The notes: generated by a model not told the origin, from the letters alone. DNA of 64,000 bases from Thaumasiovibrio subtropicus (GCF_019703835.1 NZ_AP023054.1:434001-498000), one strand, 5' to 3'. Shown: positions 9,548-21,533, counted from the stretch's first letter. Made by a program: numbers and translations.

Positions 9548-10284
9548 GAAAATGGATTTTAATCTTGCTCACTATGTTGCCAGCAGTGGTATTGGCAGCG
9601 GGTGGTAGTAGTGTCCCATTGGACAAAGCCAACAATGATCTGAGTGATAAAGCGTCACTGCAAAATGGTGCCAAGCTGTTCATGAACTACTGCTTTGGTT
9701 GTCACTCGACACAGTATCAACGCTATGGTCGTGTTGCAGAGGATTTGGGGATTCCAGATGATCTGATGAAAGACAACCTGATCTTCGATCAAAATGCTAA
9801 AATTGGCGATCTGATGACCAGTGCAATCTCTGAAGATAGTGCCAAGAAATGGTTTGGTAACCCCGCACCTGATTTAACCATGGTGGCTCGCGTGAGAGGG
9901 ACTGATTGGATTTATACCTACCTACGCACCTTTTATGTCGATCCGGCGCGCCCATTTGGTGTGAACAACGTTGTTTTCCCTAGTGTTGGTATGCCACACG
10001 TATTGGAAGAGCTCCAAGGCACCCCGCATAAAGTGTATGAAGAGCGCTTAATTGATGGTGAAATGGTCAAGGAGTATGTTGGCATTAAGACCGATGGCCG
10101 TGGGGAGATGAGTGCAACAGAGTACGATCTTGCCGTGCGGGACTTGGTGAATTTTCTTGAGTACGCGGCTGAACCAATGAAGCTTGAACGACAGCGCCTT
10201 GGTTATTGGGTAATGGGATTCCTCGTTATCTTCTTTATTGTGACCTTGCTATTGAAGAAAGAATATTGGCGTGATGTCCATTAA
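9544..10284 (+). CDS. petC: Ubiquinol-cytochrome c reductase, cytochrome c1 subunit
   Basis: Cytochrome c1 accepts electrons from the Rieske protein and hands them to periplasmic cytochrome c. The 246 residues comprise a signal peptide (about 1-19), a periplasmic domain with the haem c site CFGCH (50-54), the MARVRGTDWIYTYLRTFY segment conserved in the family, and a C-terminal membrane anchor (about 222-240) ending in a basic KKEYW. The methionine haem ligand is probably in GMPHVLEELQG (about 150). It completes the petABC operon; the 91 bases to sspA hold no obvious terminator. Confidence 0.96.
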   Translation: MRKWILILLTMLPAVVLAAGGSSVPLDKANNDLSDKASLQNGAKLFMNYCFGCHSTQYQRYGRVAEDLGIPDDLMKDNLIFDQNAKIGDLMTSAISEDSAKKWFGNPAPDLTMVARVRGTDWIYTYLRTFYVDPARPFGVNNVVFPSVGMPHVLEELQGTPHKVYEERLIDGEMVKEYVGIKTDGRGEMSATEYDLAVRDLVNFLEYAAEPMKLERQRLGYWVMGFLVIFFIVTLLLKKEYWRDVH

Positions 10285-10375
10285 TCGTATATTCTAGTGG
10301 GTTAGTATCTCGCAATGGGGGCGTTGATTGCCTCCATTGCTTTTTGTATCTTTTGTAGATTTTCTGGAGGGGTTA

Positions 10376-11014
10376 ATGGCTGTTGCTGCCAATAAACGCT
10401 CAGTGATGACGTTGTATTCTGATGCTTCTGATATGTACAGTCATCAGACGCGTATCGTTTTGGCTGAAAAAGGGGTTAGCGTTGAGATCGAATTAGTTGA
10501 TCCAAATAACCTCCCTGAGGATTTGGTTGAGCTAAACCCTTACAAGTCAGTACCAACCTTGGTTGACCGTGAGCTGGCGTTATATCAATCAAATATCATC
10601 ATGGAATACTTGGACGAGCGTTTCCCTCATCCACCATTGATGCCTGTTTACCCAGTCGCTCGTGGTAATAGCCGCCTAATGATGCATCGCATCGAGCGCA
10701 ACTGGTATTCTCTGGCAGAAAAGATCGTAAAAGGTACGCCAGATGAAGCGGAAACAGCACGTAAGAAACTGCGTGATGAGTTACTTTCACTAGCGCCTGT
10801 TTTTGCTGAATTCCCTTACTTCGTGAGCGAAGAGTTTAGTCTTGTAGATTGCTACCTAGCACCTCTGCTATGGCGTCTACCTGTACTGGGTGTTGACCTT
10901 GTCGGTACAGGCGCAAAAGAAGTGAAGAATTACATGACTCGTGTATTTGAGCGTGACTCATTCCTTGCTTCTTTGACTGAAGCAGAGCGTGAAATGCGCT
11001 TGGCTGGTCAGTAA
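10376..11014 (+). CDS. sspA: Stringent starvation protein A (glutathione-S-transferase fold)
   Basis: SspA is an RNA-polymerase-associated protein induced by starvation, with a glutathione-S-transferase fold but no known transferase activity. The protein is 212 residues from ATG 10376, the same length as E. coli SspA; GGAGGGG is just upstream. A frame extending to 10328 would add 16 residues unlike the family. The thioredoxin-like N-domain (about 12-90, with VPTLVDRELALYQSNIIMEY) and the helical C-domain are complete. The stop overlaps the sspB start by one base, the conserved sspA-sspB pair. Confidence 0.95.
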   Translation: MAVAANKRSVMTLYSDASDMYSHQTRIVLAEKGVSVEIELVDPNNLPEDLVELNPYKSVPTLVDRELALYQSNIIMEYLDERFPHPPLMPVYPVARGNSRLMMHRIERNWYSLAEKIVKGTPDEAETARKKLRDELLSLAPVFAEFPYFVSEEFSLVDCYLAPLLWRLPVLGVDLVGTGAKEVKNYMTRVFERDSFLASLTEAEREMRLAGQ

Positions 11015-11514
11015 TGGAATACGACAAACTCACTCCGCAACGTCCATATTTGTTGCGCGCATACTATGACTGGCTGGTGGAGAATGATTTGACTCCCCAT
11101 CTCGTTGTGGATGCGACGCTTCCGGGTGTACGAGTGCCGACCGAGTTTGTTCGTGATGGTCAAATTGTGCTGAACATTGCACCGCGTGCAGTTGGCAACT
11201 TGGAACTCGGTAATGACGCGATCAGCTTCAATGCCCGTTTTAGTGGTCGACCGCATTCGGTTGTCGTGCCTATGTATGCTGCAATGGCTATTTATGCGCG
11301 CGAGAATGGTGCAGGTACCATGTTTGAACCTGAACCAGCTTACGCAGTGCAGGAAGATGAGCATGGTTTTGGTGCCAGTATCGAAGAAGCGGATGCAGAT
11401 TTCGAACCCGCTGCGGAACTAGCAGCGATTGAAACGGAAACTGTCGAAGACGATGACAGTGATCCCGAGCCACCGAGACCTCGTGGTCGACCATCACTAC
11501 GTGTCGTGAAGTAG
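11014..11514 (+). CDS. sspB: ClpXP adaptor SspB
   Basis: SspB delivers ssrA-tagged proteins, and the RseA fragment, to the ClpXP protease. The conserved N-terminal substrate-binding domain (about 5-110; PYLLRAYYDWLVENDLTPHL at the start) is followed by a flexible acidic linker and a short C-terminal tail PRGRPSLRVVK, which is the ClpX-binding XB motif. Length (166) is normal. It is translationally coupled to sspA and ended by a terminator. RseA processing links it to degS in the same window. Confidence 0.95.
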   Translation: MEYDKLTPQRPYLLRAYYDWLVENDLTPHLVVDATLPGVRVPTEFVRDGQIVLNIAPRAVGNLELGNDAISFNARFSGRPHSVVVPMYAAMAIYARENGAGTMFEPEPAYAVQEDEHGFGASIEEADADFEPAAELAAIETETVEDDDSDPEPPRPRGRPSLRVVK

Positions 11515-11526
11515 ATACGGATACGA

Positions 11527-11556
11527 TAAAAAAAGCAGCCAATAGGCTGCTTTTTT
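11527..11556 (+). terminator. Bidirectional terminator between sspB and dolP
   Basis: AAAAAAGCAGCC, loop AATA and GGCTGCTTTTTT form a symmetric stem with A on one side and T on the other, so it can end both sspB (plus) and dolP (minus), which converge here. Confidence 0.9.
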
Positions 11557-11597
11557 GTTTCTCATCGACTGTTTCTTATCTATCGCCACTTATGCAC

Positions 11598-13053
<1,456 letters not shown>

Positions 13054-13070
<17 letters not shown>

Positions 13071-14883
13071 TGTGGTTTCCTACAACCCGAGCCCATTCAA
13101 CATCGCGATTGATGACACACTTCTCCCCGACACTGAGCACACCGGTTTGCCCCGCGGCAGTGTGGCTATCAATAATTTTCATCTGTGGTAGTTCGTTGGT
13201 CAACATGTAAGCGTCCATACCAAGTGCGATGAGACGCTTGGTGTTAACTGGGGTTTCTGGCCACAGTTCATTGATGCGGTTTTGGAACTCGCTTGGGTCA
13301 GAAATGAGCAGAGGAATATCACTAAACTCTAGCCCTTGAAGTTCAAATAGCTGATCTTCGCGACCTGCGATGGTATTACTACGCGAGCTGGTGAATAGCG
13401 TTGGCACTTCCGCCCCTGGGTTAATGGCTACTTCGATAAAGGGCTTAAGCAGCGCGAGCTCAGCTTGTGTTGCAATCATGTAGACCGCATCGACATCACG
13501 GCGGCTGCGTTGCTCCGACTCCAGTCCCAAGCCTGTGAGCTTACGCATCTGATTGATGCGAGTTTGGCTCTCTGTCAGCCCAAAGACTTGATTGATCTTC
13601 TGCTGTAACTCATTGCGCTTGCGGTAGTACTGGACGTCCCCTTCATAGCCTGTCAGTTGCACCCACTGCTCATTGAAAGCAGAGCTAACGCGTTCACCGT
13701 AGCCGCTTTGTGGGCCTAACAATAGAGGGTAGCGGTAGCCATTGTTGTAGAGGTGGATTGCTGCTTGTTGTGCTTCATTCTCCGGTGACAAAGTAAAGTA
13801 GCAGGTGTTTGGATCTGCACTGTGATCATCGGGAATATTGAGCGCCAAGGTTGGCAAGTTGATTTCATTCGACTCTTGGAAGTCGGCAATGTTGTTTTTT
13901 ATCAGCGGACCAACAACGTAATCGATGCCGACATGCTCCATACTCGCGAGTAAATCAGACATTGGCTCCGAGGTGGAGTCGTAAACGGAAATTTTTACTT
14001 CGCCGTCTCGACCTTGGTTTTCCAACATGGCAGCAAAGAAGCCATCACGTACCGCATGCCCTTGACGCGCATACTTACCATTCAGAGGGAGCACTAAAGC
14101 GATATGTTTGGCCTGCTTAATGTCCATCTCATAGATGGTTTGTAAGCGAGGCGGCATGTGATTGATCGCTGGGTGGAAGCGATTTTGGGTCATCCAGCTA
14201 CCGAGTTGCTCTTTGAGTTGCAGCGGGCTGTGTGCATAACGTTCTTCGAGCAGGCGAAGTTGAATCCAACCTCGAAGGATGGTTTCCTCGTCTGCAATTG
14301 GCGTCGACATGAGTGCATTGCCATCGACTTGAGACAACAGACTCCAGATAGCCTGCCAATTCGCTTCTTGTTGTGTGGCATCGAGATAAGGATCGAGCGC
14401 GATGCGCGAGCGAGCCGCGAGAAGAGGCTTGTTGAGCTCGTTAGCCAACTGAGTCCGTACCTGATAGTAACGGCGATACTGCTGATCTTCGAGTTGCCAC
14501 CAAGGCTGTAAGTTGAGGCTATTCAACGCATCATCGATACGCCCTTGTTGATAGCGAAGGTTTGCTTTAGCGATTTGCCATTCCGCGGTCTGTTTCGGAT
14601 CCATCCGCAATTGAGCAATCTTATCGAGCTGGCGGTCAGCCTGAGGCAACTGACCATCACGAATCATGGCCTTGAGAGCCAGAATGTGCCAATCCACACC
14701 TTGGGTACCCTCACTGCTTTCAGCATTGATAAGGTACTGTTCGATAGTCAAGGTCGCCGGAGATGCAATGTTGGTATTCTCCGGCGTCTTTGGTGTGGTG
14801 CCACAGGCTGCAAGGGTGACGGCAAATGCCACCGGTGCAACTAGTCGTGTTACACTTTGACGCTTTTTAGTAAACTTGAGCAT
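13054..14883 (-). CDS. lpoA: Penicillin-binding protein activator LpoA
   Basis: LpoA is an outer-membrane lipoprotein that reaches through the periplasm to activate the transpeptidase of PBP1a. The 609 residues have a signal peptide with lipobox LAAC (Cys27), an N-terminal TPR-like helical domain (about 45-245) and a C-terminal domain of the periplasmic-binding-protein type (about 255-605; KHIALVLPLNGKYARQGHAV begins it). Length is close to that of other Vibrio LpoA and below E. coli LpoA (678), which has an extra Pro/Gln linker. The gene is divergent from rsmI with 62 bases between them, as in E. coli. Confidence 0.95.
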
Positions 14884-14945
14884 TGTTTTTAATTCGACCG
14901 TAACAAATTACTCTCTATCTTACTGGCTGAAGAGATCTTAAACAA

Positions 14946-15806
14946 ATGACTGATACCAATAGAAGTGCGGAATATGTCGCAACACTCTACATCGTTCCCA
15001 CTCCAATCGGCAATTTAGGGGATATTACCCAGCGTGCCCTAGACGTTTTAAACTCGGTTGACGTCATCGCCGCCGAAGATACTCGCCATACAGGACGGCT
15101 ATTGTCTCACTTCGGTATTACAACACGTACCTTCGCACTTCATGACCATAATGAACAGGCTAAGGCTGACGCGTTGATAGCGCAAATTCAGCAGGGTCAA
15201 TCTATAGCGCTTGTCTCGGATGCGGGGACACCACTGATTAGCGACCCAGGATACCACTTAGTTAATCGTTGTCGTCAGGCGGGGGTTAACGTTGTGCCTC
15301 TACCGGGGGCTTGTGCTGTCATCACTGCGCTAAGTGCGTCTGGTTTACCTTCTGACCGTTTCAGTTTTGAAGGTTTTTTGCCTGCGAAGAGTAAAGGTCG
15401 CAAAGATACCTTTGAAGCACTACAAAGTGATCCGCGAACGCTTATCTTCTATGAGTCTCCTCATCGCATCATGGACTCACTCGCGGATATGTTGGCGGTG
15501 TTAGGCCCAGAACGCGAAGTGGTGCTTGCTCGTGAGCTAACTAAAACCTTTGAAACTTTCCATGGTGCGCCGCTGGGTGAACTGATTGAGTGGTTGGGTG
15601 AAGATAGCAACCGAATTCGTGGTGAGATGGTATTGCTGGTTGCGGGTCACCGTGCAGAGAAAGAAGCATTGCCGCCGGAAGCGACACGGACAACCGCCAT
15701 TTTGGCGAAAGAGCTCCCATTGAAGAAAGCGGCAGCGCTAGCGGCTGAGATTCATGGCGTTAAGAAAAATGCGCTATACAAGTGGGGCTTAGACGCACTG
15801 GACTAG
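14946..15806 (+). CDS. rsmI: 16S rRNA 2'-O-ribose C1402 methyltransferase RsmI
   Basis: RsmI methylates the ribose of C1402 in the 16S decoding centre using S-adenosylmethionine; the base N4 is methylated by RsmH, encoded a little further on (17026). The 286-residue protein has the tetrapyrrole-methylase fold with the starting motif [11 protein letters not shown] (about 18-28), [14 protein letters not shown] and [13 protein letters not shown]. The length is normal. The start ATG follows the divergent lpoA promoter region. No terminator is seen before the rnpB promoter. Confidence 0.96.
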   Translation: MTDTNRSAEYVATLYIVPTPIGNLGDITQRALDVLNSVDVIAAEDTRHTGRLLSHFGITTRTFALHDHNEQAKADALIAQIQQGQSIALVSDAGTPLISDPGYHLVNRCRQAGVNVVPLPGACAVITALSASGLPSDRFSFEGFLPAKSKGRKDTFEALQSDPRTLIFYESPHRIMDSLADMLAVLGPEREVVLARELTKTFETFHGAPLGELIEWLGEDSNRIRGEMVLLVAGHRAEKEALPPEATRTTAILAKELPLKKAAALAAEIHGVKKNALYKWGLDALD

Positions 15807-15922
15807 GCGGCAGCAATGATACTTAAGCCGCTTCAAGGTATTTGTTTGGCGAGAGTTATAGACTTGTCAGTAAGGTGTTATTTAGAAGCTATTGTGGGCT
15901 AAATCAAAAAATCGATAGAGTC

Positions 15923-15951
15923 TAGACACATGCTGGGCTCTCCTGTATTAT
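15923..15951 (+). promoter_or_regulatory. Sigma-70 promoter of rnpB
   Basis: TAGACA at 15923-15928 (five of six to the -35 consensus), a 17-base spacer and TATTAT at 15946-15951. The expected start point is close to 15958-15961, where the mature RNase P RNA begins. Confidence 0.75.
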
Positions 15952-15960
15952 CCGCCGCCT

Positions 15961-16340
<380 letters not shown>

Positions 16341-16345
16341 ATATT

Positions 16346-16376
16346 GGGGCAATGCGATGACGCATTGCCCTTTTTT
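16346..16376 (+). terminator. Rho-independent terminator after rnpB
   Basis: GGGCAATGCG, loop ATGA, CGCATTGCCC and six T. It is a few bases after the mature 3' end of the RNase P RNA. Confidence 0.92.
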
Positions 16377-16475
16377 CATTTCTTCGCCTTGTTGACATGC
16401 TTCGCAATATCAATTGATTAGCCCCTATCTCGCCCGTTTATTGATTTCCCAACACGCTTAATTTGGATCGTTAGC

Positions 16476-16504
16476 TTGCTAAACGAAGGGGGCAGCCGTA
16501 AACT
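16476..16504 (+). promoter_or_regulatory. Probable promoter of the mra/dcw cluster
   Basis: TTGCTA (16476-16481), 17-base spacer, TAAACT (16499-16504). Each box matches the sigma-70 consensus only partly, but spacing and position, immediately before the MraZ boxes, fit the known mra promoter layout. Confidence 0.5.
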
Positions 16505-16510
16505 TTGAAG

Positions 16511-16535
16511 TGGGTTTTTGTGGGAAAAAGTGGTG
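16511..16535 (+). promoter_or_regulatory. MraZ-binding repeats
   Basis: TGGG at 16511 and 16521 and TGGT at 16531 repeat with an exact 10-base period; a further TGGA stands at 16551. MraZ is known to bind a series of TGGGN motifs separated by about one helical turn upstream of mraZ and repress the cluster. Being just downstream of the predicted -10 box, binding here would block initiation. Confidence 0.75.
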
Positions 16536-16563
16536 TAAAAGTTAGAGTCGTGGATAGATAACG

Positions 16564-17016
16564 ATGTTACGTGGGGCAAACGCGGTTTCAATGGATGGAA
16601 AAGGCCGATTGGCCATTCCAAAGCGTTACCGTGAGGAGCTGCAAAGCACTTGCGAAGGCCTGCTCGTCTGTACCATTGACCACCACTTTGCATGCTTGCT
16701 GCTTTATCCCCTTGATGAATGGGAAAAAGTTGAAAGCCGATTAGCAAAGCTATCGAGTCTAAATCCTGCGGAGCGAAGACTACAACGCTTACTCTTAGGA
16801 CATGCAATTGAGTGTCCTCTCGATAGCCAAGGGCGTATTTTGATCCCCCCTACATTACGCCAATACGCGGAGCTTGAAAGTCGCGCCATGTTAGTTGGGC
16901 AACTGAACAAATTTGAGATTTGGCAAGAAGCGCGTTGGCAAGAACAAATTGAAGAAGATATTACCTTGCAAACGGATCTGACTGCGTCAGAGCGTTTGAG
17001 TGATTTCTCGTTATAG
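16564..17016 (+). CDS. mraZ: Transcriptional regulator MraZ
   Basis: MraZ is a ring-shaped DNA-binding protein of the AbrB-like fold that represses the division and cell-wall cluster it heads. The 150-residue sequence holds two SpoVT-AbrB-like repeats, each with a D-x-K/Q-G-R motif: MDGKGRLAIPKRYRE (about 10-25) and LDSQGRILIPPTLR (about 83-97). Phased TGGG repeats are present upstream (16511-16535). It is followed by rsmH after nine bases, the conserved order. Confidence 0.96.
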   Translation: MLRGANAVSMDGKGRLAIPKRYREELQSTCEGLLVCTIDHHFACLLLYPLDEWEKVESRLAKLSSLNPAERRLQRLLLGHAIECPLDSQGRILIPPTLRQYAELESRAMLVGQLNKFEIWQEARWQEQIEEDITLQTDLTASERLSDFSL

Positions 17017-17025
17017 ATATAGAAG

Positions 17026-17979
17026 ATGATGTCAGACAACCCAGCACACATTACTGTACTGCTTAATGAAGCAGTGGATGGCCTAGCCATTAAACCAAAC
17101 GGCATTTACGTTGATGGCACCTTTGGTCGTGGTGGCCATAGCCGTCATATTCTTTCAAAGCTGGGCGAAAATGGTCGCTTAATCGCTATTGACCGTGATC
17201 CGCAAGCTATTGCGGAAGCAGGAAAAATTGATGATCCGCGTTTTGAAATCGTCCATGGCCCTTTCTCAGGCCTTGCAACCTATCTGACTGAGCGTGGTTT
17301 AGCCGGCAAAGTCGACGGGGTGCTGCTTGACCTCGGCGTATCATCACCGCAGCTTGATGATGCCGAGCGCGGGTTCAGCTTTATGCGCGATGGACCATTG
17401 GATATGCGTATGGACCCTACTTCAGGGCTGTCAGTGTCTGATTGGCTGAAACAAGCGGATGAAGAAGATATCGCTTGGGTTATCAAAGAGTTTGGTGAGG
17501 AACGTTTTGGTAAGCGAATTGCGCGCGCGATTGTAGAGAATCGTGAAAATGATGAGTCTGAGTCCTTAGAACGTACGTTACAGCTGGCTAAGTTAGTTGA
17601 TAAAGCTGTGCCGTTTAAGGATAAGCATAAGCACCCGGCAACGCGCACTTTTCAGGCTTTCCGCATCTACATTAACAGTGAGCTGGAAGAGATCGATGTC
17701 GCTCTCAATGGCGCGCTTGACATTCTTGCACCTGAAGGTCGGTTGTCGGTGATTAGCTTCCATTCACTTGAAGATCGCATGGTGAAGCGTTTTATTCGCA
17801 AGCAGAGCAAAGGGCCTGAGATCCCGCATGGTCTGCCACTCACGGATGAGCAGATTAAAGCTCTAGGTAGTGCGAGTTTGAAAGCGATTGGAAAAGCGAT
17901 CAAACCGTCGAAAGAAGAGATTCAGCAAAATGCCCGCTCTCGTAGCTCTGTGCTGCGCGTGGCTGAGAGATTGCAATAA
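17026..17979 (+). CDS. rsmH: 16S rRNA N4-cytosine C1402 methyltransferase RsmH
   Basis: RsmH (MraW) methylates N4 of C1402 in 16S rRNA, the same nucleotide treated by RsmI. The 317-residue protein starts (M)[19 protein letters not shown], contains the S-adenosylmethionine site [16 protein letters not shown] (about 27-42), [22 protein letters not shown] split as [12 protein letters not shown], and [15 protein letters not shown]. Start could be either of two adjacent ATGs (17026 or 17029). The stop overlaps ftsL by one base. Confidence 0.97.
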   Translation: MMSDNPAHITVLLNEAVDGLAIKPNGIYVDGTFGRGGHSRHILSKLGENGRLIAIDRDPQAIAEAGKIDDPRFEIVHGPFSGLATYLTERGLAGKVDGVLLDLGVSSPQLDDAERGFSFMRDGPLDMRMDPTSGLSVSDWLKQADEEDIAWVIKEFGEERFGKRIARAIVENRENDESESLERTLQLAKLVDKAVPFKDKHKHPATRTFQAFRIYINSELEEIDVALNGALDILAPEGRLSVISFHSLEDRMVKRFIRKQSKGPEIPHGLPLTDEQIKALGSASLKAIGKAIKPSKEEIQQNARSRSSVLRVAERLQ

Positions 17980-18293
17980 TGCCAAATGAGCAGGATTTTA
18001 ATCTAGCCAAACACATCGGTGCTGATTTGATATCGGCAGGGCGTGTACCGCTAATCCTGTTCATTTTGGTAATGAGCTCTGCATTGGGCGTGGTGTTTGT
18101 TACTCATAATACGCGTGAGCAGATCTCACTGCGTGAGCAGTTGTTGCAAGAGCAAGATCAGCTTGATATTGAGTGGCGAAACCAGTTGCTTGAGGAGAGC
18201 GCTTTGACCGAGCATAGCTTAGTCGAAGATGTCGCTGAACGCCGCCTAGAAATGCAGCGTCCTGCGACCAATAAAGAAGTGATTATTTACTGA
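17979..18293 (+). CDS. ftsL: Cell division protein FtsL
   Basis: FtsL is a small bitopic protein that forms the FtsQLB complex and helps activate FtsWI at the septum. The 104 residues have a cytoplasmic N-terminus, one membrane helix (about 27-45, RVPLILFILVMSSALGVVFV) and a periplasmic coiled coil (about 48-95, rich in Leu, Glu and Gln). Sequence conservation in this family is low, so the identification rests on topology, size and the place between rsmH and ftsI. It overlaps both neighbours by one base. Confidence 0.93.
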   Translation: MPNEQDFNLAKHIGADLISAGRVPLILFILVMSSALGVVFVTHNTREQISLREQLLQEQDQLDIEWRNQLLEESALTEHSLVEDVAERRLEMQRPATNKEVIIY

Positions 18294-20038
18294 TGAACCA
18301 GAAACGTACACCACCACCCGCAAAGCAGAGCACCTTTATTCGTTGGCGCTTCTATTTGGTGTGTGTGGGTATGTTGCTGGCGTTTTCTGCTTTAGTGGGG
18401 CGGGCGGCTTATATCCAAGTGGTCGAGCCCGGTCAATTGCGTAAAGAAGGCGATTTGCGTTCTTTACGTACTAAAGAGATACCTACCGCTCGTGGTATTA
18501 TTTCTGATAGAAACGGCGAACAACTTGCGATTAGTGTCCCTGTACAAGCGGTATGGGCAGACCCAAAACGTATCGCTGAGAAAGGGTTAGGCGATATCAA
18601 TCGATGGCATGCATTGGCTGACGTTTTAGCCCTTGACCGCGAAGAGATGCTAACGCGAATTACGGCTAACCCTAAACGCCGTTTTATCTACCTGCAACGT
18701 CAAGTCAGTCCAGCAATGGCTAACTATGTCAGTAATCTAAAACTACCGGGGATCGGGCTTCAAAACGAATCACGCCGTTACTATCCGTCAGGTGAAGTGA
18801 GCTCACAGCTGATCGGTGTCACTGGTATTGATGGTCGAGGTCTTGAAGGTGTTGAGCGCTCATATGACAGTTGGTTAACGGGAGAGGCGGGCACAAGAAC
18901 GGTGCGTAAAGATCGCTATGGCCGTGTGGTCGAAAACATCTCGGATAAAGAGCGCCAACCGGGCAACCCTTTGCAGCTGAGTATCGATCAACGCATTCAA
19001 GCGGTTGCCTACAGAGCGGCAAAACAAGCGGTCGCTGATCATCAAGCGACGTCAGTATCGGTCATTATGACTGATGTCACCAGTGGTGAGGTGCTCGCCA
19101 TGGTCAACAGCCCCTCTTACAACCCGAATAATCGAAACGAATTGCAAAGCTTTAGAATGCGTAATCGCACAATTACAGATGCGATGGAGCCCGGTTCTTC
19201 AGTAAAACCCTTTGTTGTCTTAGCGGCGCTAGAAGCAGGGATTGCCGATGAACACACCAAAATTGATACGGGCAACGGCATCATGCAGATTGGTGGTAGT
19301 CGAGTACGTGATGTTTCTAAAGCCGGTGTTGCGGACCTGCGCCGTATTCTGCAGAAATCGAGCAATATTGGTGTGACTAAATTGTCACTCGATATGCCAA
19401 TTCAAGAGTTACTGGGCTTCTATAATGCCGTCGGTTTGGGAGAGAGTTCCGGCATCGATTTAATCGGTGAAAGCCAAGGCATCTTTCCTTATCGCACTCG
19501 CTGGTCAGATTTTGAACGGGCCACGATCTCTTTTGGTTACGGCCTGTCGGTCACCCCTGTTCAATTAGTCCGTGCCTACACGACTTTAGGTGGTGTGGGT
19601 GTGGCTCGTCCCCTTTCCGTGATCAAACTCGATGAAAAGCCTGAAGGTGTGCGTGTAGCGAGTGAAGCCAATACCCTGAAGTTGCTCGACATGCTAGAAA
19701 GCGTGACGCAGCGTGGGGGCAGTGCCACTCGAGCCGCTGTGCCAGGATACCGCGTGGGGGCGAAAACGGGCACCTCAGTTAAAGCCGTGAGCGGAGGTTA
19801 TGGTGATGAATATGTCGCTTTAACCGCGGGACTTGCTCCCATTAGCTCTCCACGTTTAGCGCTTGTGGTTGTTGTTAACGAACCACAGGGCGATCAGTAT
19901 TACGGCGGCCTTGTTGCCGCCCCAATATTTGCCGAAGTAATGAAGAGCGCATTGCAGATCCTCAATGTGCCGCCAGATGATAACGGCAATGGTATAAATA
20001 TCGTAACAACAGAAGGCCGGTCTCATGCCGACAGTTAA
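18293..20038 (+). CDS. ftsI: Septal peptidoglycan transpeptidase FtsI (PBP3)
   Basis: FtsI cross-links septal peptidoglycan in a complex with FtsW. The 581 residues contain a short cytoplasmic tail, a membrane helix (about 20-40), the pedestal domain (about 60-230) and the transpeptidase domain, with the active-site serine in SSVK (Ser302), SSN in QKSSNIG (about 350) and KTG in VGAKTGTS (about 488). Length is close to the E. coli protein (588). The end overlaps murE by 14 bases. Confidence 0.97.
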   Translation: MNQKRTPPPAKQSTFIRWRFYLVCVGMLLAFSALVGRAAYIQVVEPGQLRKEGDLRSLRTKEIPTARGIISDRNGEQLAISVPVQAVWADPKRIAEKGLGDINRWHALADVLALDREEMLTRITANPKRRFIYLQRQVSPAMANYVSNLKLPGIGLQNESRRYYPSGEVSSQLIGVTGIDGRGLEGVERSYDSWLTGEAGTRTVRKDRYGRVVENISDKERQPGNPLQLSIDQRIQAVAYRAAKQAVADHQATSVSVIMTDVTSGEVLAMVNSPSYNPNNRNELQSFRMRNRTITDAMEPGSSVKPFVVLAALEAGIADEHTKIDTGNGIMQIGGSRVRDVSKAGVADLRRILQKSSNIGVTKLSLDMPIQELLGFYNAVGLGESSGIDLIGESQGIFPYRTRWSDFERATISFGYGLSVTPVQLVRAYTTLGGVGVARPLSVIKLDEKPEGVRVASEANTLKLLDMLESVTQRGGSATRAAVPGYRVGAKTGTSVKAVSGGYGDEYVALTAGLAPISSPRLALVVVVNEPQGDQYYGGLVAAPIFAEVMKSALQILNVPPDDNGNGINIVTTEGRSHADS

Positions 20039-21533
20039 AACAGCGAATCTGGGGGAGTTACTGGCTCCTTGGATTGAAGCACAGGATAGCCGCTGGGCCT
20101 CGATTGCTATCAAGGAAATGCAAATAGATAGTCGACAAGTTCAAGTTGGCGATCTGTTTGTGGCAATGATTGGTCATCAGGTTGATGGCAATCAGTTTAT
20201 CTCTACCGCAATTGAATCCGGTGCCAGTGCCGTGCTCTCCCATGTGAAAGAAGCCGACTGCCACGGCATTGTCGAGTGGGTGAATAATGTGCCTGTCATT
20301 CGTGTCTTTCAACTTGACCATCATCTCTCTGCGATCGCGCAGCGTGGTTACTTTAATGACAGCGACATGCCTACCTTAGTGGGTGTGACGGGAACCAACG
20401 GAAAAACCACGATTACTCAGCTCATCGCGCAATGGCTAGAATTGCAAGATGTGACTAGCGGGGTAATGGGCACCACTGGCAACGGCTTGTTGAACGAGAT
20501 TGAAGCTGCGACGAACACGACGGGCAGTGCCATCGAGATTCAGTCGACGTTGGCTAAGCTGCAACAGTTGGGTGCAAAAACGGTCGCACTTGAGGTCTCT
20601 TCGCACGGTCTGGTTCAGCACCGTGTAGCAGCTACTCCGTTTCGTGTTGGTGTCTTTACCAATTTGAGTCGTGATCATCTTGATTATCATGGCGATATGG
20701 CGAGCTACGCCGATGCGAAGAAAACCCTGTTTACGACGCACGACACCCAAGCGGCGGTGATCAATATTGATGATCCTATTGGCGCTCAGTGGGCAAATGA
20801 GCTGCCAGATGCCATTGTCGTGTCAAGCTCACCGGATTATTCGACCTCCACAACTCACCGCTATGTGTTTGTGGATGCTGTCGTGTTAAGCAGCCAAGGG
20901 ATGACATTATCAGTCCGTTCTAGTTGGGGGCAGGGAGAACTCTGTGCGCCTTTAGTGGGGGAGTTTAATGTCAATAACTTGCTGCTGGCACTCGCCACTC
21001 TGCTAGAGATGAGGCATGACTTGACCTCATTACTCGACAGTGCCCCTCGTTTAACCGCGGTTATTGGGCGGATGGAAGTTTTTCATCAGGCTGACAAACC
21101 CATGTTAGTGGTTGATTACGCTCATACCCCCGATGCTCTTGAAAAAGCGCTACAAGCCTTGCGAGGCCACTGTGATGGCAACTTGTGGTGCATTGTTGGT
21201 TGTGGGGGCGATCGCGACAAAGGTAAGCGGCCAATGATGGCGGCAGCGGCGGAGTCTTATGCCGATTTTGCTGTTTTTACTGATGACAATCCTCGTAGTG
21301 AGGAACCCGCGGCCATTGTGCGCGACATGCTAGAAGGTGTGCGTCAAAAAGAGCGGGTTGTGGTGAAACATGATCGAGCCGATGCGATCGGTTATGCGTT
21401 CACGCATGCGAATGCGCGAGACATCGTTCTCGTGGCGGGCAAAGGACATGAAGATTATCAAGTGTTTGCGGATCGTACCGTGCACTACTCAGACCGAGAA
21501 ACGGTGCAAACACTACTGGAGTTACCATCATGA
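20025..21533 (+). CDS. murE: UDP-MurNAc-L-Ala-D-Glu:meso-diaminopimelate ligase MurE
   Basis: MurE adds the third residue of the stem peptide. The P-loop is GVTGTNGKTT (about 117-126), the carbamylated-lysine region and substrate loop are present, and the sequence TDDNPRSEEP near residue 420 contains the DNPR motif typical of enzymes that use meso-diaminopimelate and not L-lysine, as expected for a Gram-negative cell. The 502-residue length is usual. The gene overlaps ftsI by 14 bases and murF by four bases. Confidence 0.97.
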   Translation: MPTVKTANLGELLAPWIEAQDSRWASIAIKEMQIDSRQVQVGDLFVAMIGHQVDGNQFISTAIESGASAVLSHVKEADCHGIVEWVNNVPVIRVFQLDHHLSAIAQRGYFNDSDMPTLVGVTGTNGKTTITQLIAQWLELQDVTSGVMGTTGNGLLNEIEAATNTTGSAIEIQSTLAKLQQLGAKTVALEVSSHGLVQHRVAATPFRVGVFTNLSRDHLDYHGDMASYADAKKTLFTTHDTQAAVINIDDPIGAQWANELPDAIVVSSSPDYSTSTTHRYVFVDAVVLSSQGMTLSVRSSWGQGELCAPLVGEFNVNNLLLALATLLEMRHDLTSLLDSAPRLTAVIGRMEVFHQADKPMLVVDYAHTPDALEKALQALRGHCDGNLWCIVGCGGDRDKGKRPMMAAAAESYADFAVFTDDNPRSEEPAAIVRDMLEGVRQKERVVVKHDRADAIGYAFTHANARDIVLVAGKGHEDYQVFADRTVHYSDRETVQTLLELPS

